Source of the DNA: an uncultured Bacteroidia bacterium
Lineage (GTDB): Bacteria > Bacteroidota > Bacteroidia > Bacteroidales > Prolixibacteraceae
Direction: 5' to 3'
Length of the DNA stretch: 43,280 nt
NCBI GenBank assembly: GCA_903834845.1
Contig: CAILKW010000139.1
Span: 1-43,280 of the forward strand
Positions 34,070 to 42,206 of the stretch are shown here, piece after piece; positions within the stretch are counted from its first letter, which is position 1; every line of letters starts with the position of its first letter. Position numbers and translations under genes: made by a program. The notes below the pieces were generated by a model. The model was not told where the DNA came from. It worked only from the letters and a program-made list of their open reading frames with translations, and did no database searches.

Positions 34070-36511
34070 TTATTTCCAATCTGTAAATGTGAATTGTGAT
34101 CCGGTTTTTGTCTGTTCGTTTACCATCTCCTTGAGAAAAGCAGAAACATTCTTTGTTTTGGCTTTGACAATAACAGTATGGTGTGCACCGGCTCCAGTCA
34201 GATAGGCATTTTCTGCGTTGATGGCCATATTACCCTCAAATATAGAACCCAAAATTCCAACAGCTTCAGGATTAAAGAATGGATTTTTTGTCTGTCCATC
34301 ATTCATACAGTTGAAGTAACCCTCTCCTCTGATTGCACTGTGGGTTACGTTCGGGACAAACGCCTGAACGGTATTTCGGCGAACTTCAATTCCAAGCACA
34401 CCTGTACCAAACGATTTTTCATCTTTTCCCTGGGCAAGCAACATGGAAACAAAAGTTGCACGTTTACCATCAGTATCTATAGCCTGATTATCGGCTACCA
34501 ATGTATTCCAGCAGAGATTGTATCGTTTCGTAGTAAGACGCTGATCAGCACGCAAATAAATTCCTCCTGAATTTTGTAATTTATTACCCACAATGTCAAT
34601 ATCCGTACCTCCGCAATACATCATTATTCCCTGATGATTATCTTTCAGAAGATTATCTTTTATCAGTAACTGATAGGCAGACCATTGGGTGATTATATAT
34701 TTGCTACCCGAAGCCGGAACCACATCCCACGGGCGATCAACAGTCAGAATGGTATCGTTATTACCGATTATGGTTCGCCACTGTCCTGTACCCAAACCAT
34801 CAACAATTGCTACTGTGTAATTCATTGGATGAATGGCATATTGCCAGGATGTGCTGACCCTGTCGGTAAAATCCTGCCATTCCTGTTTGCTATCTTTGAT
34901 GGTAGTCGCTGTTGCTTCGGTTACCATCCCTAATGTCATTTGATTGGGATCGCCACCCTGACTTAGAATCGTTTCACCCTGATTCTTGCTCAAAATAGGT
35001 GGACCGGTTACCAGAAAAGAATTGCCAAGTATTACCATATCAGTGACGTAATCGAAATTAAGTCCGCCGGTTTCACCTTTTGACTGATGGTTTCCATCGC
35101 GTTCAAATGTATTATTTTCGAACAAAGCATGATGGCATCCGTTTGCACCAAAACGACCGGCAGTGTAGAAATAGTTGTTGTCGCGGATGATCATGTTGGA
35201 GGAATTTTTAAAATCCCACGGCCAGGTACGAGTTGGTGCATTAATTCCCCTGACATCTGTGGCGGTACTCTTTAGTCGGCAACCGGACACGAGTAGTTTT
35301 TCTACGTTTACCAGAGCTAATCCCCATCCTGTATTAAAATCAAACCCGCAATCTTTAATTACCAGCTTCGAACCACCCTCCGGCATATTTTTAATTGTAT
35401 GGACAAATGCTCCGCTTTCGTTCACATTTATGAAGGAAAGATCAATTAACCCACTGGTAGTGATAAAACCGGAAAATACAAGTCCCATTCCTTCAGTGCG
35501 GCTGTCGGGCCAGCCAAGTGTCCAGCCATAAGCGGCTTTAACACGTTCAGTAGAAAAAGGTTGTCCGTAACCATAGTTGATAATTGTCTGATCTTTGCCA
35601 TCGCCTTTAAGTACGACCCGTGATTTCAAAGTAAGGCCGGTACCTGAAGCAAAAGCGATTTTGTATATGCCTTTGGGAAGGTAAACCACCCCTCCCCCAC
35701 TTTCACTTGCCTTATCAATGGCTTGCTGAATGGCTGCGCGGTCGTTAGCAGTTCCATTACCTTTTGCTTGTTGCGTAATGCGTATATCTGTTTTTACGTT
35801 GAATATGTTGTTGGAAAAGTTGAAATCAGCACCCCAGGGAACTCCGAGTTTAAACGGATCGGCAGCAATAGTGCGTACCTGAATAGGTTCATCAAAGAGA
35901 TTTTCGCCAAAGTTTCCACCTGCACCATTGCTGACATAAACAGAATATTTCATCCCCGGCTTCAGTTGCTCTGGGGCAACCAACTTTATTGTATAGGAGT
36001 CTCCATCGGTAGATTTTGTTTCATGCGACGAACCATCTGCCCCCACAAAACGAATATAGGTTTCATATCCTTTCAATTGCAGGTTCCGGCCAAATAAACG
36101 GAAGGTTGTGCCCGGCATAATCTGATCAAACTCGGCAGTCATCACTCTTGCCCGGTTGACGAAAACCGGTTTGCTTTGTTGTTTTCCGGCGATCACCCAA
36201 ACGACATACAACCCAGGCTGAACAGCTTCCGGAATCTGGGTAGCAACAAACATTTCTGAATGAGTTATCACTGAAAGCTGTATTTGTGGTTTCAGGACTT
36301 TTTCGTCTCCCTTCACCTGAGCAAACCAAATCTGTGGATCAGTTCCGAATGATGATCCCTGTACTCCTATCGTTTCTCCCGGATTAGCTGATTCGGTTGA
36401 ATTGAAGATCACTGGTATAGCATCGGATTTGTAGGTTATCTGAGACCGAACAGGACATAAGAAGTATAAAGTCAAGGAAAAAAGCAAATAATACATTTTT
36501 TTGTTCTTCAT
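34070..36511 (-). CDS. Exported parallel beta-helix protein (pectate lyase 3-like) with N-terminal IPT-like domain
   Basis: An 813-residue secreted protein from the ATG at 36511 (MKNKKMYYLLFSLTLYFLCPV...); an ATG at 36538 would overlap the upstream gene and is less likely. Residues ~20-110 and ~115-215 look like two IPT/Ig-like beta domains (FNSTESANPGETIGVQGSSFG, FDQIMPGTTFRLFGRNLQL). From ~245 a right-handed beta-helix starts with the Pectate_lyase_3 hallmark GNGTANDRAAIQQAI...GGGVVYLPKGIYKI, continuing as short turns (LLVSGCRL, NMIIRDNNYFYTAG, HALFENNTF, LLIKDNLL). Such proteins are polysaccharide lyases or hydrolases of uronic-acid glycans, but no catalytic residue can be assigned here. 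Family-level call only. Confidence 0.8.
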   Translation of the reverse strand: MKNKKMYYLLFSLTLYFLCPVRSQITYKSDAIPVIFNSTESANPGETIGVQGSSFGTDPQIWFAQVKGDEKVLKPQIQLSVITHSEMFVATQIPEAVQPGLYVVWVIAGKQQSKPVFVNRARVMTAEFDQIMPGTTFRLFGRNLQLKGYETYIRFVGADGSSHETKSTDGDSYTIKLVAPEQLKPGMKYSVYVSNGAGGNFGENLFDEPIQVRTIAADPFKLGVPWGADFNFSNNIFNVKTDIRITQQAKGNGTANDRAAIQQAIDKASESGGGVVYLPKGIYKIAFASGTGLTLKSRVVLKGDGKDQTIINYGYGQPFSTERVKAAYGWTLGWPDSRTEGMGLVFSGFITTSGLIDLSFINVNESGAFVHTIKNMPEGGSKLVIKDCGFDFNTGWGLALVNVEKLLVSGCRLKSTATDVRGINAPTRTWPWDFKNSSNMIIRDNNYFYTAGRFGANGCHHALFENNTFERDGNHQSKGETGGLNFDYVTDMVILGNSFLVTGPPILSKNQGETILSQGGDPNQMTLGMVTEATATTIKDSKQEWQDFTDRVSTSWQYAIHPMNYTVAIVDGLGTGQWRTIIGNNDTILTVDRPWDVVPASGSKYIITQWSAYQLLIKDNLLKDNHQGIMMYCGGTDIDIVGNKLQNSGGIYLRADQRLTTKRYNLCWNTLVADNQAIDTDGKRATFVSMLLAQGKDEKSFGTGVLGIEVRRNTVQAFVPNVTHSAIRGEGYFNCMNDGQTKNPFFNPEAVGILGSIFEGNMAINAENAYLTGAGAHHTVIVKAKTKNVSAFLKEMVNEQTKTGSQFTFTDWK

Positions 36512-36515
36512 AGTG

Positions 36516-38225
36516 TTATTTTTTAGAAACTGCTTCACGAATTTGAGTTACATATTCCTTAAACAACGAATCTTTCAGAAATATAAATTTGTTTCCGTAA
36601 GTTTTCTCCATCTCTGCACCCATATTCTCCATTTGCAGGAGACAGGTCTCTAACTTTTGCCGGTTTTTGTCACCTTTTTCGGGAGCATTCATTTTTTCGA
36701 TCCGGTAACGGAAGAAAGCCTCCAGATGCAGTTTTGAGGCTCTTGCCATATCCCGCTGCAGGGTCAGTTGTTCTTTCAATTGCTTGTAATCGTCAGGTTT
36801 TAGGTCTTTTGCAGCATCTTCAATATCTTGTAACGACATAGTATTCAAACGTAATGCCTCGTCACGGTCAGTCAAAACATCATTTATCAGGTATTCGCGC
36901 GGATAATTCAACAGTTCATTAAGCCTGTAATTGCCCATGATTTCTTCCGGTTTCAATTGAGCAATACATTTTGCATAATTTACTACATGTGATTCGATAT
37001 AAGGGAGGTTGGCTAATGAGCTATGGTTAAAAACCCACATTCCATCTATATAAAAAATCTTTCTTCCAATATCGTCTGTACGTTTAAGTGCAGAAATCAC
37101 TTTGTCGGCAGCTTTTTCACCAAATCGTTCTGTGGCCCACCCCTTCCAGATCTTTTCTATTGGAGTAAAGGGATCAGCAGCCAACTTCGATAGGGCATAA
37201 AAGTTAATCTCGTTAGGCTTTCCAAACAAGCTGCCACTCAACCAGTTGACCCTCATACTCAATGTATTGATATTATGATTATGGGAAAGTGCATGTTGAA
37301 CACGGGCATGAATCTCTTCCGGGTAGCAATACGGCATCATACTTTGTCCCCAATATTCGCCTGTACCATCGAATTGAATTTGGCCCGGCATATCGGTAAT
37401 AGTCAGCATTATGTTATTAGCTGGTTTGAAAGGAGTCCAGTCACCTGGTTGACTTTTATGATCAAGAAAGAAAGGAAAATTCCTGTCCCTGTTTTTTAGA
37501 GCATCAATCATTACTAGTTCCTGATAGGGAAAATGGCTGAATGTAAGCAACATAAAATCTTTGTTTTTACTGTGGGCAGCCCTCGACAGTGCATCAAACA
37601 GGTATTTGAAATAATCAGAATGGGAATAGAACGGGAATCCGGAAGCACGGTTAAAATCAAAGTCGGCAAAAACCTTGTCATCATTAACTGTGGCTGTTTC
37701 CCACAGGTAAACTTCAAAGCAATCCATCTCAGGCAGCACATCGTAAAGCTCCTTTGTTTTATCCTCAACAAACTGCCAGAATTTCCCATTGTTTACATTC
37801 TTCATATCCGGATATTTCTGAAAAAGATCTTCCGGAACAACAGGTTCACCACCACTGATGATCAGGTAAACGCCTTTATCCTTGATCTGTTTGTAATAGC
37901 TCCGATATTTACGGATAGAATTTTGGTCAGGCTTGGCCGTCACTTTATTATATCCTTTGTAGCTCACCCACTGATCGCTTGAAAAATGGTGGGCATTGAC
38001 CACATTGATCTTATATTTGTCTATGGCTGATTTGAGCGTTTTCAAAAATTCATCCGGATTTTCGTTCCGAAAAACCGTATTGGTAAATACCGCACACAAC
38101 TTTAGCTTTTTTTGCGATTTAAGATTCGGATAAATCTCGACTGTTTCCTGAGCCCATGAGACATCCACAAACGACATGTATATGATTAACAGAAAAAAAC
38201 ACCTGCAATAAAAGGATTTACGCAT
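36516..38225 (-). CDS. Exported protein, probable (beta/alpha)-barrel glycoside hydrolase of unknown family
   Basis: A 569-residue protein with a signal peptide (MRKSFYCRCFFLLIIYMSFVDVSWA). The body reads like a TIM-barrel hydrolase with alternating strands and conserved-looking acidic/aromatic loops: INVVNAHHFSSDQWVSYKGY, GVYLIISGGEPVVP, DCFEVYLWETATVND, DFMLLTFSHFPYQELV, NNIMLTITDMPGQ, QHALSHNHNINTLSMRVNW. A helical C-terminal region follows (~380-560). The order and spacing recall alpha-glucuronidase-type barrels (GH67-like), but I cannot name a family with confidence. Candidate acids lie in YLWETAT and TITDMPG. It sits between the GH29-like and beta-helix genes, so a role in depolymerising the same glycan is likely. 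Confidence 0.6.
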   Translation of the reverse strand: MRKSFYCRCFFLLIIYMSFVDVSWAQETVEIYPNLKSQKKLKLCAVFTNTVFRNENPDEFLKTLKSAIDKYKINVVNAHHFSSDQWVSYKGYNKVTAKPDQNSIRKYRSYYKQIKDKGVYLIISGGEPVVPEDLFQKYPDMKNVNNGKFWQFVEDKTKELYDVLPEMDCFEVYLWETATVNDDKVFADFDFNRASGFPFYSHSDYFKYLFDALSRAAHSKNKDFMLLTFSHFPYQELVMIDALKNRDRNFPFFLDHKSQPGDWTPFKPANNIMLTITDMPGQIQFDGTGEYWGQSMMPYCYPEEIHARVQHALSHNHNINTLSMRVNWLSGSLFGKPNEINFYALSKLAADPFTPIEKIWKGWATERFGEKAADKVISALKRTDDIGRKIFYIDGMWVFNHSSLANLPYIESHVVNYAKCIAQLKPEEIMGNYRLNELLNYPREYLINDVLTDRDEALRLNTMSLQDIEDAAKDLKPDDYKQLKEQLTLQRDMARASKLHLEAFFRYRIEKMNAPEKGDKNRQKLETCLLQMENMGAEMEKTYGNKFIFLKDSLFKEYVTQIREAVSKK

Positions 38226-38305
38226 CTTGTTTATTTTAAAATTTACAGTGATAAAGTTATTAGGATAGTTAATAATAGTTTTGATTATTCACGATAATGC
38301 CTTTT

Positions 38306-39937
38306 TTATTTGTTTTTGATTTTGATTACCCAGGCATAGTCACAAGGTCTTTTATTTGGTTCTTGGAATTGATCAGGAAGTTTTACAGTAATTCCATCAG
38401 CTGAATTTAACCATTCCAAAGGTTTGGTATAACCAAGCATTTTTATTTCGGTGTCTTTCGCAGGCTGTATATCTTTAAGATACAGTTCATTTCCCGGCCA
38501 CTCTTTCATTATGGCATAAACGTATTGATTGTCTTTGCTTTTCGTATAGGCAACCTTACCGTCAATTTGTCGTGTGAAAGGCCGTGTGGAATAAATTCCT
38601 TCTCCGTTTACTTTTAACCATTTCCCGATATCTCTCAGCCTATTTTCCTGAATTTTCGGTAAAGCACCTTGTCCATCTAAATTTACAATCAGAAGCAAGT
38701 TTCCTCCATGAGCCACAATATCAACAAATTTATCAATAAATTCCTTTGAACTTATCACATTTTCATCAGTGTCCTGCCAGTTATATCCGAAAGACTGGCT
38801 AATACCCCAGCACGCTTCCCAAGCATGGGTGGTTTTCTTAGCTTCTTTTTCCATATCACCATACTCATTGGTGAAAAAATCACCCCTTATTGATCGCAAC
38901 CATTTTTTGTCCTGTGTGCCATAACGATCGTTAATTGCCACTTCTTTGCGCCCTTCTGCTTTGTTATAGAAATAAGAAGCAATTTCATAAGTTTTAAGTT
39001 GTTCGGCACTTATTGACGACATATCACCATCATACCAGATGATGTCAGGGTCATACATGTCAATAAATTCAGTAGCTTGTGGCACAAGGTAGTCCTGGGC
39101 AAAATCCTTAACAGCGATTTTCCCCGAAATCTTTTTTTCTAAATCAGGAGTGAACTGTTTTATACCGCCTCTCCATCCCCATCCGCGGTTTTGCAATTCT
39201 CCGCTATTTCCTATTAAGGGATATTCCCATTCTTCAATGCTGAAGTAAAATCCAAATTTTAGTCCTTTATTTTTGCAACTTTCCACAAGTGGTTTGATCA
39301 AATCCCTTTTGGGTCCCATATCTCCCGCATCCCGCATGGTATAGGATGACGGCCAAAGACAAAATCCCCCGTGGTGCTTGCTAAACGGAACTATATATTT
39401 CATCCCAGCAGCTTTTGCAATATCAACTAATTTTTCGGGTTGGTATTTACTGGCAGTAAACAATGAGATAAAATCATCTCGTTTAAAATTATCGCCCCAG
39501 TTCTTTTTATGGTATTTAAAAAATGAGGTATCGGTATCAAACCTAAATTCATACCAGTCGGGATACATGGCTCCCTTTTCTCTTTTTGGTGCCCATCCGG
39601 CAACAGACCAGGGTCCCCAATCGATAAACATCCCAAACTTGACATCTTTAAACCACTCGGGAGCCTGATGGCTATCTACAGAAACTGAGGTAGCTTTCCA
39701 TTTTCCATTATTATTAACATCTTGAATGATTTGATTTTGCCTATCCGAAAGCCGCTTCATTTCTGAAGAAAATTTATTTTTCAACTCCTCCTGTGAATAC
39801 TCGGATTTTGGCGACTGATAATTTTCAGGCTTCCTGTTTTGCTTAGGTGCCAAAGGCATTTTATCCATCTGGGGTTGCCCATAAACAAGAGTTGTAAATA
39901 AAAACAATAACAATCCGATTAAAATGTTTGTGTTCAT
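38306..39937 (-). CDS. GH29-like alpha-L-fucosidase family protein, exported
   Basis: A 543-residue enzyme with a signal peptide (MNTNILIGLLLFLFTTLVYG). The GH29 fold is clear: KFGMFIDWGPWSVAGW, KYQPEKLVDIAKAAGMKYIV, SKHHGGFCLWPSSYT, CKNKGLKFGFYFSIEEW and the nucleophile strand DPDIIWYDGDMSS (D303). The C-terminus holds a small beta domain. Two positions that usually contact fucose differ: the His of the common FIHWG motif is Asp106, and the Glu before Trp-Tyr (EWY) is Asp127 in PDWYEF, so the sugar recognised may not be plain alpha-L-fucose. It lies in the minus-strand glycan locus between the tandem SGNH gene and the unknown barrel protein. Confidence 0.82.
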   Translation of the reverse strand: MNTNILIGLLLFLFTTLVYGQPQMDKMPLAPKQNRKPENYQSPKSEYSQEELKNKFSSEMKRLSDRQNQIIQDVNNNGKWKATSVSVDSHQAPEWFKDVKFGMFIDWGPWSVAGWAPKREKGAMYPDWYEFRFDTDTSFFKYHKKNWGDNFKRDDFISLFTASKYQPEKLVDIAKAAGMKYIVPFSKHHGGFCLWPSSYTMRDAGDMGPKRDLIKPLVESCKNKGLKFGFYFSIEEWEYPLIGNSGELQNRGWGWRGGIKQFTPDLEKKISGKIAVKDFAQDYLVPQATEFIDMYDPDIIWYDGDMSSISAEQLKTYEIASYFYNKAEGRKEVAINDRYGTQDKKWLRSIRGDFFTNEYGDMEKEAKKTTHAWEACWGISQSFGYNWQDTDENVISSKEFIDKFVDIVAHGGNLLLIVNLDGQGALPKIQENRLRDIGKWLKVNGEGIYSTRPFTRQIDGKVAYTKSKDNQYVYAIMKEWPGNELYLKDIQPAKDTEIKMLGYTKPLEWLNSADGITVKLPDQFQEPNKRPCDYAWVIKIKNK

Positions 39938-40224
39938 GATATTATAATTAATAATTTAGAAAATAAGTCTGGGCTATTCCCAACTGTTGAATCAATATAT
40001 TTTCAATTTCTCCCTGTGTTTTACTTTGATTTCCTGAAGTTTAAATAAAATTACGAAGAATCATATAATGAAAATCACTTCACACAACCAGAAATACAGG
40101 GGCTATACAAGATTTTCCTTTATTAATAGGAATTAGAAAATAAAGTCTTAATTTTAAGATCTTTAAAAGTTCAAGGTAATAGACAGAAGATTGCATAGGA
40201 CATTCGATAATTTATTCCTTTTGA

Positions 40225-42156
40225 TTACCCCTTAAACCAAATTTCCAATAATCGCCCAATAATCTGATAGCCTCTGCTATTGGCATGAACAGCATCACCC
40301 TTGAACCAGCCATAAGTCATACCACTATTTTGAATGTATTCCCACCAGGGTCCTGTCATATCGAAGAAAGCACATTTTTCGTCAACTGCAACTTGCTGCA
40401 TATTGAAGCGGAAATTGCTGGTTGTCGGGTCTATCTCGCGTGTATAAGTCCTGATGTGCTCATCTTGCAATGCACCAAATACAGGGGTAAGCAGCAACAC
40501 TTCGGTATCTGGTTTCTGTGCGCGAACTTGTTTGATAACCGATCGGACTGCCTCTGAATCGCCGCCGTTAGATATGCCTCCTATTATCAGAAGATCCGGA
40601 TTATGCCTCAGCACGTACTCCTGAACGCGATTCTCCTCCCGGTAGTACTTGCATCCGGTGGAACTTCTTAACGAAGGTATCTTGATGACTTTGCATTTTG
40701 GATAGTCCCGCATTAGAAGCAGTTCAAATGACGAACCGGAAGTATTACCCATGATACTGTCTCCCAAAAGAACCATTCGAAGCTCTCCTCCATCTCGCAA
40801 CCTGCCTATTGTTTTGGGTATATTGACGAATCGGTTTGGCGGGGGTGTGTAAGCAATCGGATTCATCGCAGCATAGGTCTCATCAATTTGAGCCAATGTA
40901 CTCATTCCTGCCAGAGAATCTTCAACGGTGCCGTTAAGCAGGAATCCACCTATCCTCGCGATTCCCGGTGATGCAACCTTCAAAACAAGTTGGTGCCAGG
41001 CTTGCCTGTCTAACCCTTTGGCAAGTGAAATCGGACGCATTGACGGGTTGTGTGCTTCTTTGGGTGAATAAAGTCTCGTAAAAGTGGCCCCGTCAACAGA
41101 ATATTCGTAATCTGCACTGTCCTTTTCAACTACGTCAATTATGCCAATCTCCGAACCTTTGAATTTCAGTGTCAATGTGGCTCCTTCTTTATCAGAGACA
41201 AGTATATGACGGAATGGGCCGATTGGACTAACCTGTCCCTGTTTCCAGTTGTCCGATTGTTTTACCTGAGGATCTTCATAAGCTATTATCCTGCCATTGT
41301 CATCCGCTTCAGGGAAGAGGGGTTCAGGCAGAACATACTGGTCTGGCTTTTCAGGAATAGGATAAGCTGCCATCAGTGCATCAATGAACTTCGCAACCGC
41401 CTCACTATAAATTTTGGCCCCTGCATCTGTCGGATTGATTCCATCAGCAGAAAATGCTTCGAAGGAAATCTCTCCAGCGATGATCTTCTCAGCAGCATAT
41501 TTAGCAAGATTCAGACTTGGGATTCCATAATGATCGGCAATCTGTTCACTTATCCGTACATATTCGGGTGTTTGACCTGCTTTATAGGCATGAAGCATGT
41601 CGGCGGTTAGGGTATAAATGAGAATCCGGCTATGTGTATTACGGTATAGGGTAATCTGTCGAACCAGACCTTCCAAAGACAGTTTGACTTGTTCAATACT
41701 GGTGTCTCGGTCATCGGCAGCAAAATCGAGGATTGCCAAATGCCCGCTACAGATCACCTCACCGAAAACAGGCAGACCCCGGCTACAGCGGAACAGTCCA
41801 AACCAACTGCCATAAGACTGCATGTGTCGTGTCTCATGCATCGCTGCATCCGGAAAGTATTTTTTGAAGCCAAGGACCATCTGTGCTGAATAGCGCAGAT
41901 TCGGGTCTTTCAGACCAGTGCCCGCAAGAACAGAGTTGCCGATGAAGAAAAGGTACTGATTTCCTACGGTGTTCGCCTTGAAATAGTACTGGCTGTTAGG
42001 AATTCCGTTGCGAACCTGATAAAAGGTCTCAGTCATTGCATTTAGTGTGCCGTTAGCCAAAGTCAAACTGGGCAAGACTGTTAAACCAGCCATTCCAAGA
42101 GCAGAATAACCCATAAATTGGCGTCTGTTTAGATTCTTACTGTCTTTGTTTACCAT
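40225..42156 (-). CDS. Tat-exported tandem SGNH hydrolase with central beta domain
   Basis: A 643-residue protein from ATG 42156. It begins with a twin-arginine signal (NLNRRQFMGYSALGMAGL). SGNH domain 1 (~60-270) has S75 in FIGNSVLAGTG but Asn (N241) where the catalytic His is expected (DGINPTDAG), and Asn in place of Asp in GDS. A central beta domain (~290-420: ITLKF-like LTLKFKGSEIGIIDVVEKD, YSVDGATFTRLYS) follows. SGNH domain 2 (~455-640) looks complete: S467 in LLGDSIMGN, GGISNGG, and D621/H624 in KGDAVHANSRG. So only the C-terminal domain is likely catalytic. Role: deacylation of glycan side groups. An upstream ATG at 42234 would overlap the GH105-like gene. Confidence 0.82.
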   Translation of the reverse strand: MVNKDSKNLNRRQFMGYSALGMAGLTVLPSLTLANGTLNAMTETFYQVRNGIPNSQYYFKANTVGNQYLFFIGNSVLAGTGLKDPNLRYSAQMVLGFKKYFPDAAMHETRHMQSYGSWFGLFRCSRGLPVFGEVICSGHLAILDFAADDRDTSIEQVKLSLEGLVRQITLYRNTHSRILIYTLTADMLHAYKAGQTPEYVRISEQIADHYGIPSLNLAKYAAEKIIAGEISFEAFSADGINPTDAGAKIYSEAVAKFIDALMAAYPIPEKPDQYVLPEPLFPEADDNGRIIAYEDPQVKQSDNWKQGQVSPIGPFRHILVSDKEGATLTLKFKGSEIGIIDVVEKDSADYEYSVDGATFTRLYSPKEAHNPSMRPISLAKGLDRQAWHQLVLKVASPGIARIGGFLLNGTVEDSLAGMSTLAQIDETYAAMNPIAYTPPPNRFVNIPKTIGRLRDGGELRMVLLGDSIMGNTSGSSFELLLMRDYPKCKVIKIPSLRSSTGCKYYREENRVQEYVLRHNPDLLIIGGISNGGDSEAVRSVIKQVRAQKPDTEVLLLTPVFGALQDEHIRTYTREIDPTTSNFRFNMQQVAVDEKCAFFDMTGPWWEYIQNSGMTYGWFKGDAVHANSRGYQIIGRLLEIWFKG

Positions 42157-42206
42157 AGTTAAATTGTTAAAAAAACAAATAGTATTATAGATTGATTTTT
42201 TCAAAA

